Assembly: GCA_038200385.1 (NCBI GenBank)
Contig: JBBPYA010000076.1
Coordinates: forward strand, 1-14,096
Direction: 5' to 3'
Origin: JBBPYA01 sp038200385
Lineage (GTDB): Bacteria; Actinomycetota; Actinomycetes; Mycobacteriales; Geodermatophilaceae
Length of the DNA stretch: 14,096 bases
Part shown: in pieces, positions 7,699-14,096 of the stretch
Position numbering within the stretch: the first letter of the stretch is position 1
Layout of the letters: every line of letters begins with the position of its first letter
Notes under the pieces: model-generated
The model's database searches: none
Told to the model about the DNA's origin: nothing
What the model saw: the letters and a program-made list of their open reading frames with translations, nothing else
Program-made: the position numbers and the translations under genes

Positions 7699-8727
7699 AT
7701 GGCGGAGGCCGTACGGGTCGACGGCTTGCAGAAGCGCTACGGGGAGACGGTGGCCCTGGCCGGCGTCGACTTCGAGGTGCCCGAAGGCACCATCCTCGGC
7801 CTGCTCGGCCCGAACGGTGCCGGCAAGACCACCGTCGTGCGGATCCTGGCGACCCTGCTGCGGGCGGACGCCGGTCGGGCGGAGGTGTTCGGCCTGGACG
7901 TGGTGCGCGACGCCAACGCGGTGCGGTCCACGATCGGGCTGACCGGTCAGTACGCCGCAGTGGACGAGTACCTCACCGGCTTCGAGAACCTGGACATGGT
8001 GGGCCGGCTGTACCGGATGAGCCGCGCGGACACCCGCAGCCGGGCCGATGAGTTGCTGGAGCACTTCGACCTGACGGCGGCGCGGGACCGGCCGGTGAAG
8101 ACGTACTCCGGCGGGATGCGCCGCCGGCTGGACATCGCGGCCAGCCTGATCGCCCGCCCGAGGGTGCTGTTCCTGGACGAGCCGACGACCGGGCTGGACC
8201 CGCGCAGCCGGCTGGGGATGTGGGAGTTCATCGAGGCGCTCGTCGACGAGGGCACCACGATCCTGCTGACCACGCAGTACCTCGACGAGGCAGACCGGCT
8301 GGCCGACGCGATCACCGTGATCGACCACGGTGCGGTGATCGCCCGCGGGACCTCCGACGAGCTCAAGGCGCAGGTCGGGGGCGAGCGGCTGGAACTAGTC
8401 GTCGCCGACGCGGCCCAGCTCGAGGCGGCTCGGGAGGCGCTGGCGCCGCTCGGGGTGGAGGCGCCGGTGGTCGATGAGGCGGCCCGGCGGATCACGGTGC
8501 CGGTCACCGGAGGCGCCGACGTGCTGCGCGAGGCGCTGGGCCGGCTGTCCGAGCAGAACGTCAGCATCCTGGACGTCGGGCTGCGCCGCCCGGACCTGGA
8601 CGACGTGTTCCTGACGTTGACCGGGCACGCCGCCGAGGAACGCAGCGCGAACCCGCAGGGGGACGAGGAGGGTGCGGGCGAGACCGCGAACCCGTCGATG
8701 ATCAAGCAGAAGGAGCCCATTCGATGA
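7699..8727 (+). CDS. DrrA-type ABC exporter, ATP-binding subunit
   Basis: This 342-residue cytoplasmic ATPase drives a DrrA/DrrB-type (ABC-2) exporter. Motifs from the ATG at 7699 are Walker A GPNGAGKTT (37-45), Q-loop Gln84, signature YSGGM (136-140), Walker B RVLFLDEP (155-162) and the switch TTQYLDEAD (191-199). The switch has Gln193 where most ABC ATPases have His, which is usual in the DrrA group. The C-terminal part (about 235-315) ends in LRRPDLDDVFLTLTG, the DrrA-type accessory domain, followed by an unconserved acidic tail. ATG 7687 is an alternative start in the same frame. The last codons carry AAGGAG, which serves the next start. The substrate is unknown; drugs, lipids and antibiotics are all seen in this group. 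No regulator is adjacent. Confidence 0.92.
   Translation: MAEAVRVDGLQKRYGETVALAGVDFEVPEGTILGLLGPNGAGKTTVVRILATLLRADAGRAEVFGLDVVRDANAVRSTIGLTGQYAAVDEYLTGFENLDMVGRLYRMSRADTRSRADELLEHFDLTAARDRPVKTYSGGMRRRLDIAASLIARPRVLFLDEPTTGLDPRSRLGMWEFIEALVDEGTTILLTTQYLDEADRLADAITVIDHGAVIARGTSDELKAQVGGERLELVVADAAQLEAAREALAPLGVEAPVVDEAARRITVPVTGGADVLREALGRLSEQNVSILDVGLRRPDLDDVFLTLTGHAAEERSANPQGDEEGAGETANPSMIKQKEPIR
8710..8715 (+). promoter_or_regulatory. Strong Shine-Dalgarno site inside the end of the ATPase gene
   Basis: AAGGAG lies 8 bases before the ATG at 8724 that overlaps the ATPase stop (ATGA). This is the ideal distance for a translationally coupled gene. The gene that starts there now is only a 27-codon ORF, not the permease. 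Confidence 0.7.
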
Positions 8728-8803
8728 GCGAGCGCAGCGAGCGAATCAAAAGGATTCGTGCCCTCCCCGCGAAGCGGGTCACCGGCCGAAGGACGGTGCG
8801 GGC
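8724..8803 (+). repeat. 80-base linker, possible small interspersed repeat flanked by ATGAGCG
   Basis: ATGAGCG occurs at 8724-8730 and again at 8804-8810, so the 80 bases between look like an insertion with a 7-base duplication. Inside are the direct repeat GCGAGCG-CA-GCGAGCG and two small hairpins: CGAATC/GATTCG with a 5-base loop (8742-8758) and CCCGC/GCGGG with loop GAA (8766-8778). The right end contains GAAGGACGG, a weaker ribosome binding site 10 bases before the permease ATG. From memory, GAGCGAGCGCAGCGAGCGAA-like words recur at gene starts in several actinobacterial genomes; I cannot test this here. Confidence 0.5.
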
Positions 8804-8807
8804 ATGA
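8724..8807 (+). CDS. 27-residue basic leader-like ORF bridging the two exporter genes
   Basis: The ATG at 8724 overlaps the upstream TGA (ATGA), and the TGA at 8805-8807 overlaps the permease ATG (ATGA), so the ORF exactly joins the two genes. The product begins MSERSERIKRIR and is strongly basic, with about ten Arg or Lys in 27 residues. It resembles no known peptide. A strong AAGGAG precedes it. It may be translated only to carry ribosomes to the permease start, or it may simply be the coding look of an inserted repeat. Confidence 0.45.
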   Translation: MSERSERIKRIRALPAKRVTGRRTVRA

Positions 8808-9596
8808 GCGTGTCCCTGGCCGTCCAGGACGCCGCGGTCGTCACGAAGCGGAACCTCATCAAGGTCAAGCGGGTTCCGGACCTGCTGGTGTTCTCCACGC
8901 TGTCGCCGATCATGTTCGTGCTGCTGTTCGCCTACGTGTTCGGCAGCGCGATCAGCGTGCCGGGCGTGGACTACAAGGAGTTCCTGATGGCCGGGATCTT
9001 CGTCCAGACGGTGATCTTCGGGGCGACGATCCGGGGCGAGCCTGGCCGAGGACCTGCAGAAGGGGATCATGGACCGGTTCCGGTCCCTGCCGATGAGCCG
9101 GTCCGCGGTGCTGGTCGGCCGGACCCTGTCCGATGTGCTGATCAACGTGCTCACGGTCGTGATCATGTCGCTGACCGGGCTGCTGGTCGGCTGGCGGATC
9201 CGGTCGTCGCTGCTCGACGCGTTGCTCGGGTACGTGTTGCTGTTGCTGTTCGCCTACGCGATGTCGTGGCTGATGGCGCTGGTGGGGCTGCTGGTGAAGA
9301 CCCCGGAGGTCGTGAACAACGCCTCGTTCATCGTGATCTTCCCGCTGACGTTCATCGCGAACACGTTCGTGCCCACCGACGGCTTCCCGACCGTGTTGCG
9401 GGTGATTGCGGACTGGAACCCGGTGTCGTCGGTCACGCTGGCCGCCCGGCAGCTGTTCGGCAACACCAGTCCACAGTTCCCGGCGCCGGACGCCTGGCCG
9501 CTGCAGCACCCGGTGGTGTACTCGCTGTTCTTCATCGCGCTGCTGCTGCTGATCTTCGTGCCGCTGGCGGTGCGCCGCTACCAGCGACCCGCCTGA
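8804..9596 (+). pseudogene. DrrB-type ABC exporter permease, frameshifted by 2 bases
   Basis: The frame from ATG 8804 encodes a DrrB-like N terminus (KRNLIKVKRVPDLLVFSTLSP) and a first membrane segment up to Ile76 (bases 9029-9031). It then changes to a non-homologous frame that runs to 9682. The genuine sequence resumes at base 9033 in another frame as GASLAEDLQKGIMDRFRSLP and continues through five further hydrophobic segments to TGA 9594-9596. The usual motif is FGATxTGASLAEDLQKGI, so the break matches loss of two bases (ATC-ACC-GGG reduced to ATC-C-GGG). Corrected, the protein has 264 residues, the normal length for an ABC-2 permease. All else is intact, so either a recent mutation or a read error explains it. 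An ATG at 9069 could give a useless C-terminal product. Confidence 0.85.
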
Positions 9597-9618
9597 CCGC
9601 CCGCTGCGGGCAGGGCGG
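9597..9618. terminator. GC-rich hairpin between drrB-like and hpd genes
   Basis: CCGCCC (9597-9602) pairs with GGGCGG (9613-9618) directly after the permease stop and before the hpd stop. An alternative inner stem is GCCCGC/GCGGGC. There is no T-run, as is common in high-GC actinobacteria. The convergent position suggests a bidirectional terminator. Confidence 0.45.
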
Positions 9619-9626
9619 CGCGGGCG

Positions 9627-10802
9627 TCAGAGGTTGCCGCGGCGCTCCTGCTCGCGCTCAATGGCCTCGAAGAGTGCCTTGAAGTTGCCCTTGCCGAACC
9701 CCAACGAGCCGTGCCGCTCGATCAGCTCGAAGAACACCGTCGGCCGGTCCTGCACCGGCTTGGTGAAGATCTGCAGCAGGTAGCCGTCCTCGTCGCGGTC
9801 GGCCAGGATGCGCAGCTCGTGCAGGGTGTCGACCGGTACCCGGGTGTCCCCGACCCACTCACCGAGGGTGTCGTAGTAGGAGTCAGGGGTGTCCAGGAAC
9901 TGGACGCCCTGGGCGCGCATGTGGCGCACCGAGGCCACGATGTCCCCGGTGGCCAGCGCGATGTGCTGGACGCCGGGACCGCCGTAGAACTCCAGGTACT
10001 CATCGATCTGGGACTTGCGCTTGCCCACGGCCGGCTCGTTCAGCGGGAACTTCACCCGGTGGTTGCCGCTGGCGACCACCTTGCTCATCAGCGCGGAGTA
10101 CTCGGTGGCGATGTCGTCGCCGATGAACTCCTTCATGTTCGTGAAGCCCATGACCGTGTTGTAGAAGGCGACCCACTCGTCCATGTGACCAAGCTCGACG
10201 TTGCCGACGCAGTGGTCGACGGCCTGGAAGAAGCGCTTCGGTGCGTCGGCGGCCCGGACGACGAGCGGCTCGGCGGCCATGAAGCCGGGTAGGTAGGGCC
10301 CGTCGTAGCGGGACCGGTCGACCAGGGTGTGCCGGGTCTGCCCGTACGTCGCGATCGCCGCCAGCACGACGGTGCCGTGCTCGTCGGTGCTCTCCCGCGG
10401 CTCCTCCAGCACCGTCGCGCCCTGTCGGCGGGCGTGCTCCACCGCCCGCGCCACGTCGGGTACCTCCAGCGCGAGGTCGACTACGCCGTCCCCGTGCTCG
10501 GCGACGTGCCGGCCGAGGTCGGTGCCGGCGGTGACCGCACCGGTCAGCACGAAGCGCGCGGAGCCCGAGCGCAGCACATAGGACACCACGTCCCGGGAGC
10601 CGTTCTCGGGGCCGGAGTAGGCCACCACGGTCATCCCGAAGGCCGAGGAGTAGTAGTGCGCGGCCTGCTTGGCGTTGCCGACGGCGAAGACGATCGCGTC
10701 CATGCCCTTGACGGGGAACGGATCGGCGGTTGGGTCGTGCGCCACGGCTCCGACCAGGGTGTCGAGGTCGCCTGCGGTGGTTTCGGTGAACGTCTCGGTC
10801 AT
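9627..10802 (-). CDS. hpd: 4-Hydroxyphenylpyruvate dioxygenase
   Basis: The iron enzyme converts 4-hydroxyphenylpyruvate to homogentisate with O2, the second step of tyrosine degradation. The 391-residue protein has the two vicinal-oxygen-chelate domains of the family. The Fe(II) ligands are His197 (AVDHCVGNV), His280 (GVQHIALAT) and Glu359 (FFELIERHG). The C-terminal gate helix follows GFGKGNFKALFEAIE. Length and motifs are complete. The ATG at 10802 is preceded by GAGGG with a 7-base gap. An Lrp/AsnC gene starts 59 bases away in the opposite direction and is the likely regulator. No homogentisate dioxygenase or fumarylacetoacetase gene is next to it. Confidence 0.97.
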   Translation of the reverse strand: MTETFTETTAGDLDTLVGAVAHDPTADPFPVKGMDAIVFAVGNAKQAAHYYSSAFGMTVVAYSGPENGSRDVVSYVLRSGSARFVLTGAVTAGTDLGRHVAEHGDGVVDLALEVPDVARAVEHARRQGATVLEEPRESTDEHGTVVLAAIATYGQTRHTLVDRSRYDGPYLPGFMAAEPLVVRAADAPKRFFQAVDHCVGNVELGHMDEWVAFYNTVMGFTNMKEFIGDDIATEYSALMSKVVASGNHRVKFPLNEPAVGKRKSQIDEYLEFYGGPGVQHIALATGDIVASVRHMRAQGVQFLDTPDSYYDTLGEWVGDTRVPVDTLHELRILADRDEDGYLLQIFTKPVQDRPTVFFELIERHGSLGFGKGNFKALFEAIEREQERRGNL

Positions 10803-10861
10803 TGCTCTACCCTCGTCCCCTGCTACAGCTTGTGCAACCCGTGCGACTCTGACTGGACGAT
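10803..10861. promoter_or_regulatory. Divergent promoter between hpd and the Lrp/AsnC regulator
   Basis: The 59 bases must hold both start signals unless promoters lie inside the genes. They contain the hpd ribosome binding site (GAGGG on the minus strand) and a small dyad TTG-TG-CAA near 10830 that would suit a dimeric regulator. No clear -10/-35 set is visible. Confidence 0.45.
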
Positions 10862-11359
10862 ATGTCTAGACTTCCCGAGGTGAAGGCCAGTGACGTGGAC
10901 AACGTGGATGCCCGGTTACTGCTGCTGCTGGCCGCCGAGCCTCGCTTGGGCGTGCTGGAGTGCTCACGGCGGCTCGGGGTGGCCCGTGGCACCGTGCAGG
11001 CGCGGCTGGACCGGATGCTGGCCAGCGGAGTGATCAGGGGTTTCGGGCCGGACCTGGACCCGCAGGCGCTGGGCTACACGGTGACGGCGTTCGCCATGCT
11101 GCAGATCCGGCAGGGCCGCGGCAGCGAGGTCGCCGGCCGATTGCACACGATCCCAGAGGTGATCGAGGTGCACACCGTGACCGGGGAGGCCGATCTGATG
11201 GTCCGGGTGGTGGCACGCTCCAACGCCGACCTGCAGCGGGTCATCGACTCGATGGTGGCCGACGACGACATCGTGCGTACGTCGACGCTGATCGCGCTGT
11301 CGGCACACATCCCCTACCGCACGGGGCAACTCCTCGAGCGGTTGCTGGCCGGCGGCTGA
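10862..11359 (+). CDS. Lrp/AsnC-family transcriptional regulator
   Basis: This 165-residue DNA-binding protein has an N-terminal helix-turn-helix (about residues 15-60, with ECSRRLGVARGTVQARLDRM as helices 2-3 and VIRGFGPDLDP as the wing). A C-terminal ligand-binding RAM domain spans about 68-150 (VTAFAMLQI, VIEVHTVTGEADLMVRVVA). The GEADLMVRV segment carries the family's ligand pocket. ATG 10862 fits the start of the HTH domain; GTG 10880 is an alternative. It is divergent from hpd, which points to control of tyrosine breakdown by an aromatic ligand; this is inferred from position. It converges with greA after 9 bases. Confidence 0.92.
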   Translation: MSRLPEVKASDVDNVDARLLLLLAAEPRLGVLECSRRLGVARGTVQARLDRMLASGVIRGFGPDLDPQALGYTVTAFAMLQIRQGRGSEVAGRLHTIPEVIEVHTVTGEADLMVRVVARSNADLQRVIDSMVADDDIVRTSTLIALSAHIPYRTGQLLERLLAGG

Positions 11360-11375
11360 TCGCCCGCGTCAGCCG
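11353..11375. terminator. Inverted repeat formed by the two convergent stop codons
   Basis: CGGCTGA (11353-11359) and TCAGCCG (11369-11375) are perfect 7-base complements with a 9-base loop. They contain the stop codons of the Lrp/AsnC gene and of greA. A bidirectional terminator is plausible, although no T-run follows on either strand. Confidence 0.45.
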
Positions 11376-11866
11376 GTGAACGGCTCCGCGGCCACCACGG
11401 TGACGCTGATCCGCGCTCCGCTGGGGGCGCTGTAAGTAACCTTGTCGCCGGTCTTCTTCCCGGCGATGGCGGTGCCCATGGCCGAATCGGGGGAGTACAC
11501 CGTGAGGTCGGTGGTCGCCCCGATCTCCCGCGAGCCCAGCAGGAACTGCTCGGTGTCGCCGTCGTCGTAGGTGATCGAGATGACCTTGCCGACCTCGACC
11601 ACACCGTCGTCGGCCGGGGCATCGCCGACCTGCGCACCCCGGAGCAGGTCCTGCAGGTGCCGGATCCGGGCCTCCTGCTTGCCCTGCTCCTCCTTGGCCG
11701 CGTGATAGCCGCCGTTCTCCTTGAGGTCGCCCTCCTCGCGGCGGGCGTTGATCTCGGCAGCCACCTCCGCGCGCGCCTCCACCAGGTGCTCGAGTTCGGC
11801 CTGGAGGCGGTCGTAGGCCTCCTGGGTCAGCCAGGCTGTGCTGGCCTCGTGCTCGGTAGTCGACAC
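11369..11866 (-). CDS. greA: Transcription elongation factor GreA
   Basis: GreA binds the secondary channel of RNA polymerase and stimulates cleavage of backtracked RNA. The 165-residue protein has the N-terminal antiparallel coiled coil (about residues 13-85) with the tip motif GDLKENGGYHAA (Asp47 and Glu50 correspond to the acidic tip). The C-terminal FKBP-like domain follows (about 90-165, with YSPDSAMGTAIAGKKTGD). I chose GTG 11866 because GGGAG lies 7 bases upstream. The in-frame ATG at 11920 would add a non-conserved 18-residue tail that spans the ribosome binding site. The gene is divergent from mca. Confidence 0.95.
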   Translation of the reverse strand: MSTTEHEASTAWLTQEAYDRLQAELEHLVEARAEVAAEINARREEGDLKENGGYHAAKEEQGKQEARIRHLQDLLRGAQVGDAPADDGVVEVGKVISITYDDGDTEQFLLGSREIGATTDLTVYSPDSAMGTAIAGKKTGDKVTYSAPSGARISVTVVAAEPFTG

Positions 11867-11884
11867 CGGTGACTCCCTTTCCTC

Positions 11885-11917
11885 AACAGAACAAGCCCGG
11901 GCCGTCCCGCCCCGGGC
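11885..11917 (-). promoter_or_regulatory. Terminator-like hairpin in the greA leader
   Basis: On the minus strand GCCCGGG and CCCGGGC (11895-11917) form a 7-bp stem with a 9-base loop. They are followed at once by TTGTTCTGTT, a T-rich tail rare in this GC-rich sequence. It lies 18-28 bases upstream of the greA GTG, in its own leader, with no upstream minus-strand gene to terminate. It could be an attenuator. Confidence 0.5.
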
Positions 11918-12020
11918 CATCGGTCGAAACTAACACCAGCGCCGAGCCCGGAGGGATTCTCGGCGGAGGTGGCCGCCCGGACCGGGAATGTCGGCTTCGG
12001 GGACAATCCTTTACAGAGTT

Positions 12021-12038
12021 GAGCCCGCAGCCGGGCTC
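12021..12038 (+). promoter_or_regulatory. Hairpin in the mca leader
   Basis: GAGCCCG (12021-12027) pairs with CGGGCTC (12032-12038) around a 4-base loop, 25 bases before the mca ATG and just before its GAGAGG ribosome binding site. A second partner copy, CCGAGCCCGG, lies at 11942-11951 and is complementary to 12031-12040, so two pairings are possible. Confidence 0.35.
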
Positions 12039-12063
12039 GGATGCGGCGGAGAGGCAAGCGGCC

Positions 12064-12975
12064 ATGACCGGTACGGCGCCAGCGACGGAGTCGCCGCGGC
12101 GACTGATGGCGATCCATGCCCATCCCGACGACGAGTCGAGCAAGGGCGCGGCCACCATGGCGCGCTACGTCCGGGAGGGCGTGGACGTGCTCGTGGTGAC
12201 CTGCACCGGCGGCGAGCGCGGCTCGATCCTGAACCCCGCGATGGATCGTCCGGACGTGTTGGCCAACATCTCGGCCATCCGGGCTGCGGAGATGGAGGCG
12301 GCCCGGGAGATCCTCGGCGTCCGGCAGGCGTGGCTCGGCTTCGTGGATTCGGGCCTTCCCGAGGGCGACCCCCTGCCGCCGCTGCCCGAGGGCTGCTTCG
12401 CGCTGCAGCCGCTGGACGTGGCGGCGACCCCACTGGTCCGGCTGATCCGCGAGTTCCGACCGCACGTCGTCACGACGTACGACGAGCGCGGCGGCTACCC
12501 GCACCCGGACCACATCAAGACCCACGAGATCTCGATCGAGGCCTTCGATGCAGCCGGGGATCCGGACCGCTACCCCGGCACCGGCGAGCCGTGGCAGCCG
12601 CTCAAGCTGTACTACCACATGACGTTCACCAAGCCCCGACTCGTGGCCATCCACGACGCGTTGCTGGCCCGCAAGCTGGACTCGCCGTTCGCCGAGTGGC
12701 TGCAGACCTGGGACGAGAGCAGGGACATCTCCGATCGGGTCACGACGCGGGTGCCGTGCTCGGACTACTTCGAGATCAGGGACCAGGCCCTCATCGCGCA
12801 CGCCACCCAGGTCGACCCGAGTGGCCGGTGGTTCAGCACGCCGCTGGAACTGCAGCGCGACACCTGGCCGACCGAGGACTACGAGCTGGCCCGCTCGCTG
12901 GTCCAACCGCTGGGGGAGGGGCTCATCGAGGACGACCTGTTCGCCGGTGTGACGGCCAAGGTCGACGCGTGCTGA
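12064..12975 (+). CDS. mca: Mycothiol S-conjugate amidase
   Basis: This zinc amidase cuts mycothiol adducts of electrophiles and antibiotics into GlcN-inositol and a mercapturate that is exported. The 303-residue LmbE-like protein has the zinc motif HAHPDDES (18-25) and the second motif HPDH (147-150) after TTYDERGGYP. The sequence KLYYHMTFTK separates Mca from the deacetylase MshB in my reading, and the context next to greA supports Mca. The ATG at 12064 has GAGAGG 9 bases upstream, and the zinc motif begins soon after. It overlaps the next gene (GTGC...TGA, 7 bases). Confidence 0.93.
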   Translation: MTGTAPATESPRRLMAIHAHPDDESSKGAATMARYVREGVDVLVVTCTGGERGSILNPAMDRPDVLANISAIRAAEMEAAREILGVRQAWLGFVDSGLPEGDPLPPLPEGCFALQPLDVAATPLVRLIREFRPHVVTTYDERGGYPHPDHIKTHEISIEAFDAAGDPDRYPGTGEPWQPLKLYYHMTFTKPRLVAIHDALLARKLDSPFAEWLQTWDESRDISDRVTTRVPCSDYFEIRDQALIAHATQVDPSGRWFSTPLELQRDTWPTEDYELARSLVQPLGEGLIEDDLFAGVTAKVDAC

Positions 12976-13232
12976 CGGCGGCCGGACTTGCGGCCGGGCT
13001 GGGCCTGCTGGCCGCCGCGGAGTCCACCGAGGCAGGCCCCACCGGGCTGCTGATCGTCGTCCTGCTCGGCCTGTCGATCGTGTTCCTGGTGCGCTCGATG
13101 CGTAAGCACCTGCGCCGGATCCCGGCCTCCTTCGATGATCCCGAGCCGACCGGCGACACCGGTACGCCACCCTCGGTGACCTCGACCCACGACCGACCGG
13201 CGGACCCGGACCGCCCGCCCGCGGGGAGCTAG
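12969..13232 (+). CDS. Small single-span membrane protein downstream of mca
   Basis: This 87-residue protein starts with GTG 12969 inside the end of mca. A first hydrophobic stretch (residues 2-18) could be a signal peptide. A clear membrane helix is GLLIVVLLGLSIVFLV (29-44), followed by the basic RSMRKHLRRIP and an acidic, proline-rich tail. The layout is like the small membrane protein next to mca in mycobacteria (Rv1083 in M. tuberculosis, from memory). The function is unknown; it is translationally coupled to mca. Confidence 0.8.
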   Translation: MLTAAGLAAGLGLLAAAESTEAGPTGLLIVVLLGLSIVFLVRSMRKHLRRIPASFDDPEPTGDTGTPPSVTSTHDRPADPDRPPAGS

Positions 13233-13256
13233 TCGCCCGGCACCCTGTCCCTGCCG

Positions 13257-13287
13257 GAGCCGGCCGGTCGCCGGCCCGCGCCGGCTC
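13257..13287. terminator. Inverted repeats between the small membrane protein and the LacI gene
   Basis: GAGCCGGC (13257-13264) pairs perfectly with GCCGGCTC (13280-13287), which overlaps the LacI stop codon. An alternative stem GGCCGG/CCGGCC with loop TCG is nested at 13262-13276. They sit at a convergent junction, so a bidirectional terminator is likely. Confidence 0.5.
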
Positions 13288-14096
13288 AGGCGTCCGGGCG
13301 CGGTGGGCCGGTCGTGCCCCGGACGACCAGCCTGCTCGGCAGCACCAGGGACGTCGGCTCGGGCCCGGTCTTGCCGCCGACGAGGTCGAGCACCAGTGCC
13401 GCCGCCATCCTGCCCTGCTCGTGTACCGGTTGGGCGATCGTGGTCAGGTCGCTGGCCTGGGCGTGTTCGTGGTCGTCGAAGCCGATCAACGACACGTCCC
13501 GGGGGGCGTTCAGGCCTACCTGGCGCAGGGTCTGCAGGACGCCGAAGGCCATCTCGTCGGACTCGGCGAACACTGCCGTCGGTAGCTGTCGCCGGGTCAG
13601 CAGCCGTTCCATCGCCCGGCGCCCGCCCTCCACCCCCCACGGCTCGGTGACGATCTGCCCGGGCTCGTCGGCCAGGCCGGCCTCCTCCATCCCGCGCCGG
13701 AAGCCGGCCTGGCGGGCCAGCGTCGTATTGCGCCCGATCGGGTCGTCGGCACAGCCGGAGATCATCACGATGTCGCGGTGGCCGAGCAGTACCAGGTGTC
13801 GCACGGCCATCGCCGCGCTGCCGGCGTCGTCGATGCCGACCCAGGCGCTGACCCGGCTGGACCGGTCGCCGACCACGACGATGGGCACCGCGAGCCGCTC
13901 CAGCAGGTCGCACTCGGCGTCGTCGAAGGACGTCGCGACCGCCAGCACGGCGTCCACCCGGCGACGCAGCGGCATCGTCTCGAACAGGCGGTAGCGGCTG
14001 CCCGGATCGCCCACGTTGTACAGCAGCAGGTCGTAGTCGCGCTCCCGCAGGACCCTCTCCGCGCCGCGGACGACCTCGGAGAAGAACCACCGCGCC
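13286..14096 (-). CDS. LacI-family transcriptional regulator (N terminus outside the window)
   Basis: The window holds about 270 residues of the periplasmic-binding-protein-like effector domain: FFSEVVRGAERVLRERDYDLLLYN, then VDAVLAVATSF, VPIVVVGDRSS, GIDDAGSAAMAVRHLVLLGHRDIVMISG, DEMAFGVLQTLRQVGLNAPRDVSLIGFDDHE. The last phrase, with IGFDD, is the family signature. The DNA-binding helix-turn-helix lies beyond 14096. It probably represses a sugar-use operon upstream on the right; the effector cannot be told. The ATG at 14014 is internal, since homology continues upstream of it. Confidence 0.93.
   Translation of the reverse strand, partial: ARWFFSEVVRGAERVLRERDYDLLLYNVGDPGSRYRLFETMPLRRRVDAVLAVATSFDDAECDLLERLAVPIVVVGDRSSRVSAWVGIDDAGSAAMAVRHLVLLGHRDIVMISGCADDPIGRNTTLARQAGFRRGMEEAGLADEPGQIVTEPWGVEGGRRAMERLLTRRQLPTAVFAESDEMAFGVLQTLRQVGLNAPRDVSLIGFDDHEHAQASDLTTIAQPVHEQGRMAAALVLDLVGGKTGPEPTSLVLPSRLVVRGTTGPPRPDA

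Noticed and set aside
8272..8280. Missing switch histidine in the ABC ATPase
   Set aside because: Gln at this position (TTQYLDEA) is normal for DrrA-type ATPases.
9033..9682. Continuation of the first permease frame to 9682
   Set aside because: It is Arg/Gly/Ala-rich without membrane segments, while the other frame carries the conserved permease sequence.
11985..12020. SigmaR-type promoter (GGAAT-N18-GTT) before mca
   Set aside because: GGAAT is present at 11985-11989, but the nearest GTT is 28 bases away, too far for the known spacing.
1..14096. CRISPR arrays, tRNA or rRNA genes, transposases, phage genes
   Set aside because: No regularly spaced repeats, no cloverleaf-like segment and no such protein motifs were seen.

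Overview
The window comes from a high-GC actinobacterium. G/C dominates third codon positions, GTG starts are common, and genes often overlap by 4 bases. It carries mycothiol conjugate amidase (mca) next to greA, an order known from mycobacteria and relatives. The genus cannot be set from the sequence.

Left block (about 53-5164, minus strand). Read in transcription order, this holds a MoxR/Mg-chelatase-like AAA+ ATPase, a VWA-domain partner that follows it after 1 base, a GNAT acetyltransferase, an 89-residue secreted or membrane protein, a conserved 116-residue protein of unknown function, and a broken MscS-type channel gene. A plus-strand gene outside the window ends at base 36.

Centre (5235-9596, mainly plus strand). 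A ROK-family sugar kinase starts divergently from the ATPase and is followed 19 bases later by a threonine ammonia-lyase with an ACT domain. A minus-strand OsmC-family C-terminal remnant converges on the lyase. Next comes a DrrA/DrrB-type ABC exporter. Its permease gene has a 2-base frameshift, and an unusual 80-base linker containing a 27-codon ORF separates the two exporter genes.

Right block (9627-14096). 4-Hydroxyphenylpyruvate dioxygenase (tyrosine catabolism) is divergent from an Lrp/AsnC regulator, its likely controller. greA (minus) and mca plus a small membrane protein (plus) form the second divergent pair. A LacI-family regulator enters from the right edge, incomplete at its N terminus.

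Most genes are ordinary actinobacterial housekeeping or catabolic genes, and I see no complete novel system. The most informative features are the 80-base linker, which looks like an insertion with a 7-base direct repeat at a former ATGA junction, a terminator-like hairpin in the greA leader, and three damaged genes in 14 kb (mscS-like, osmC-like, drrB). The damaged genes mean either local decay or indel errors in the assembly.
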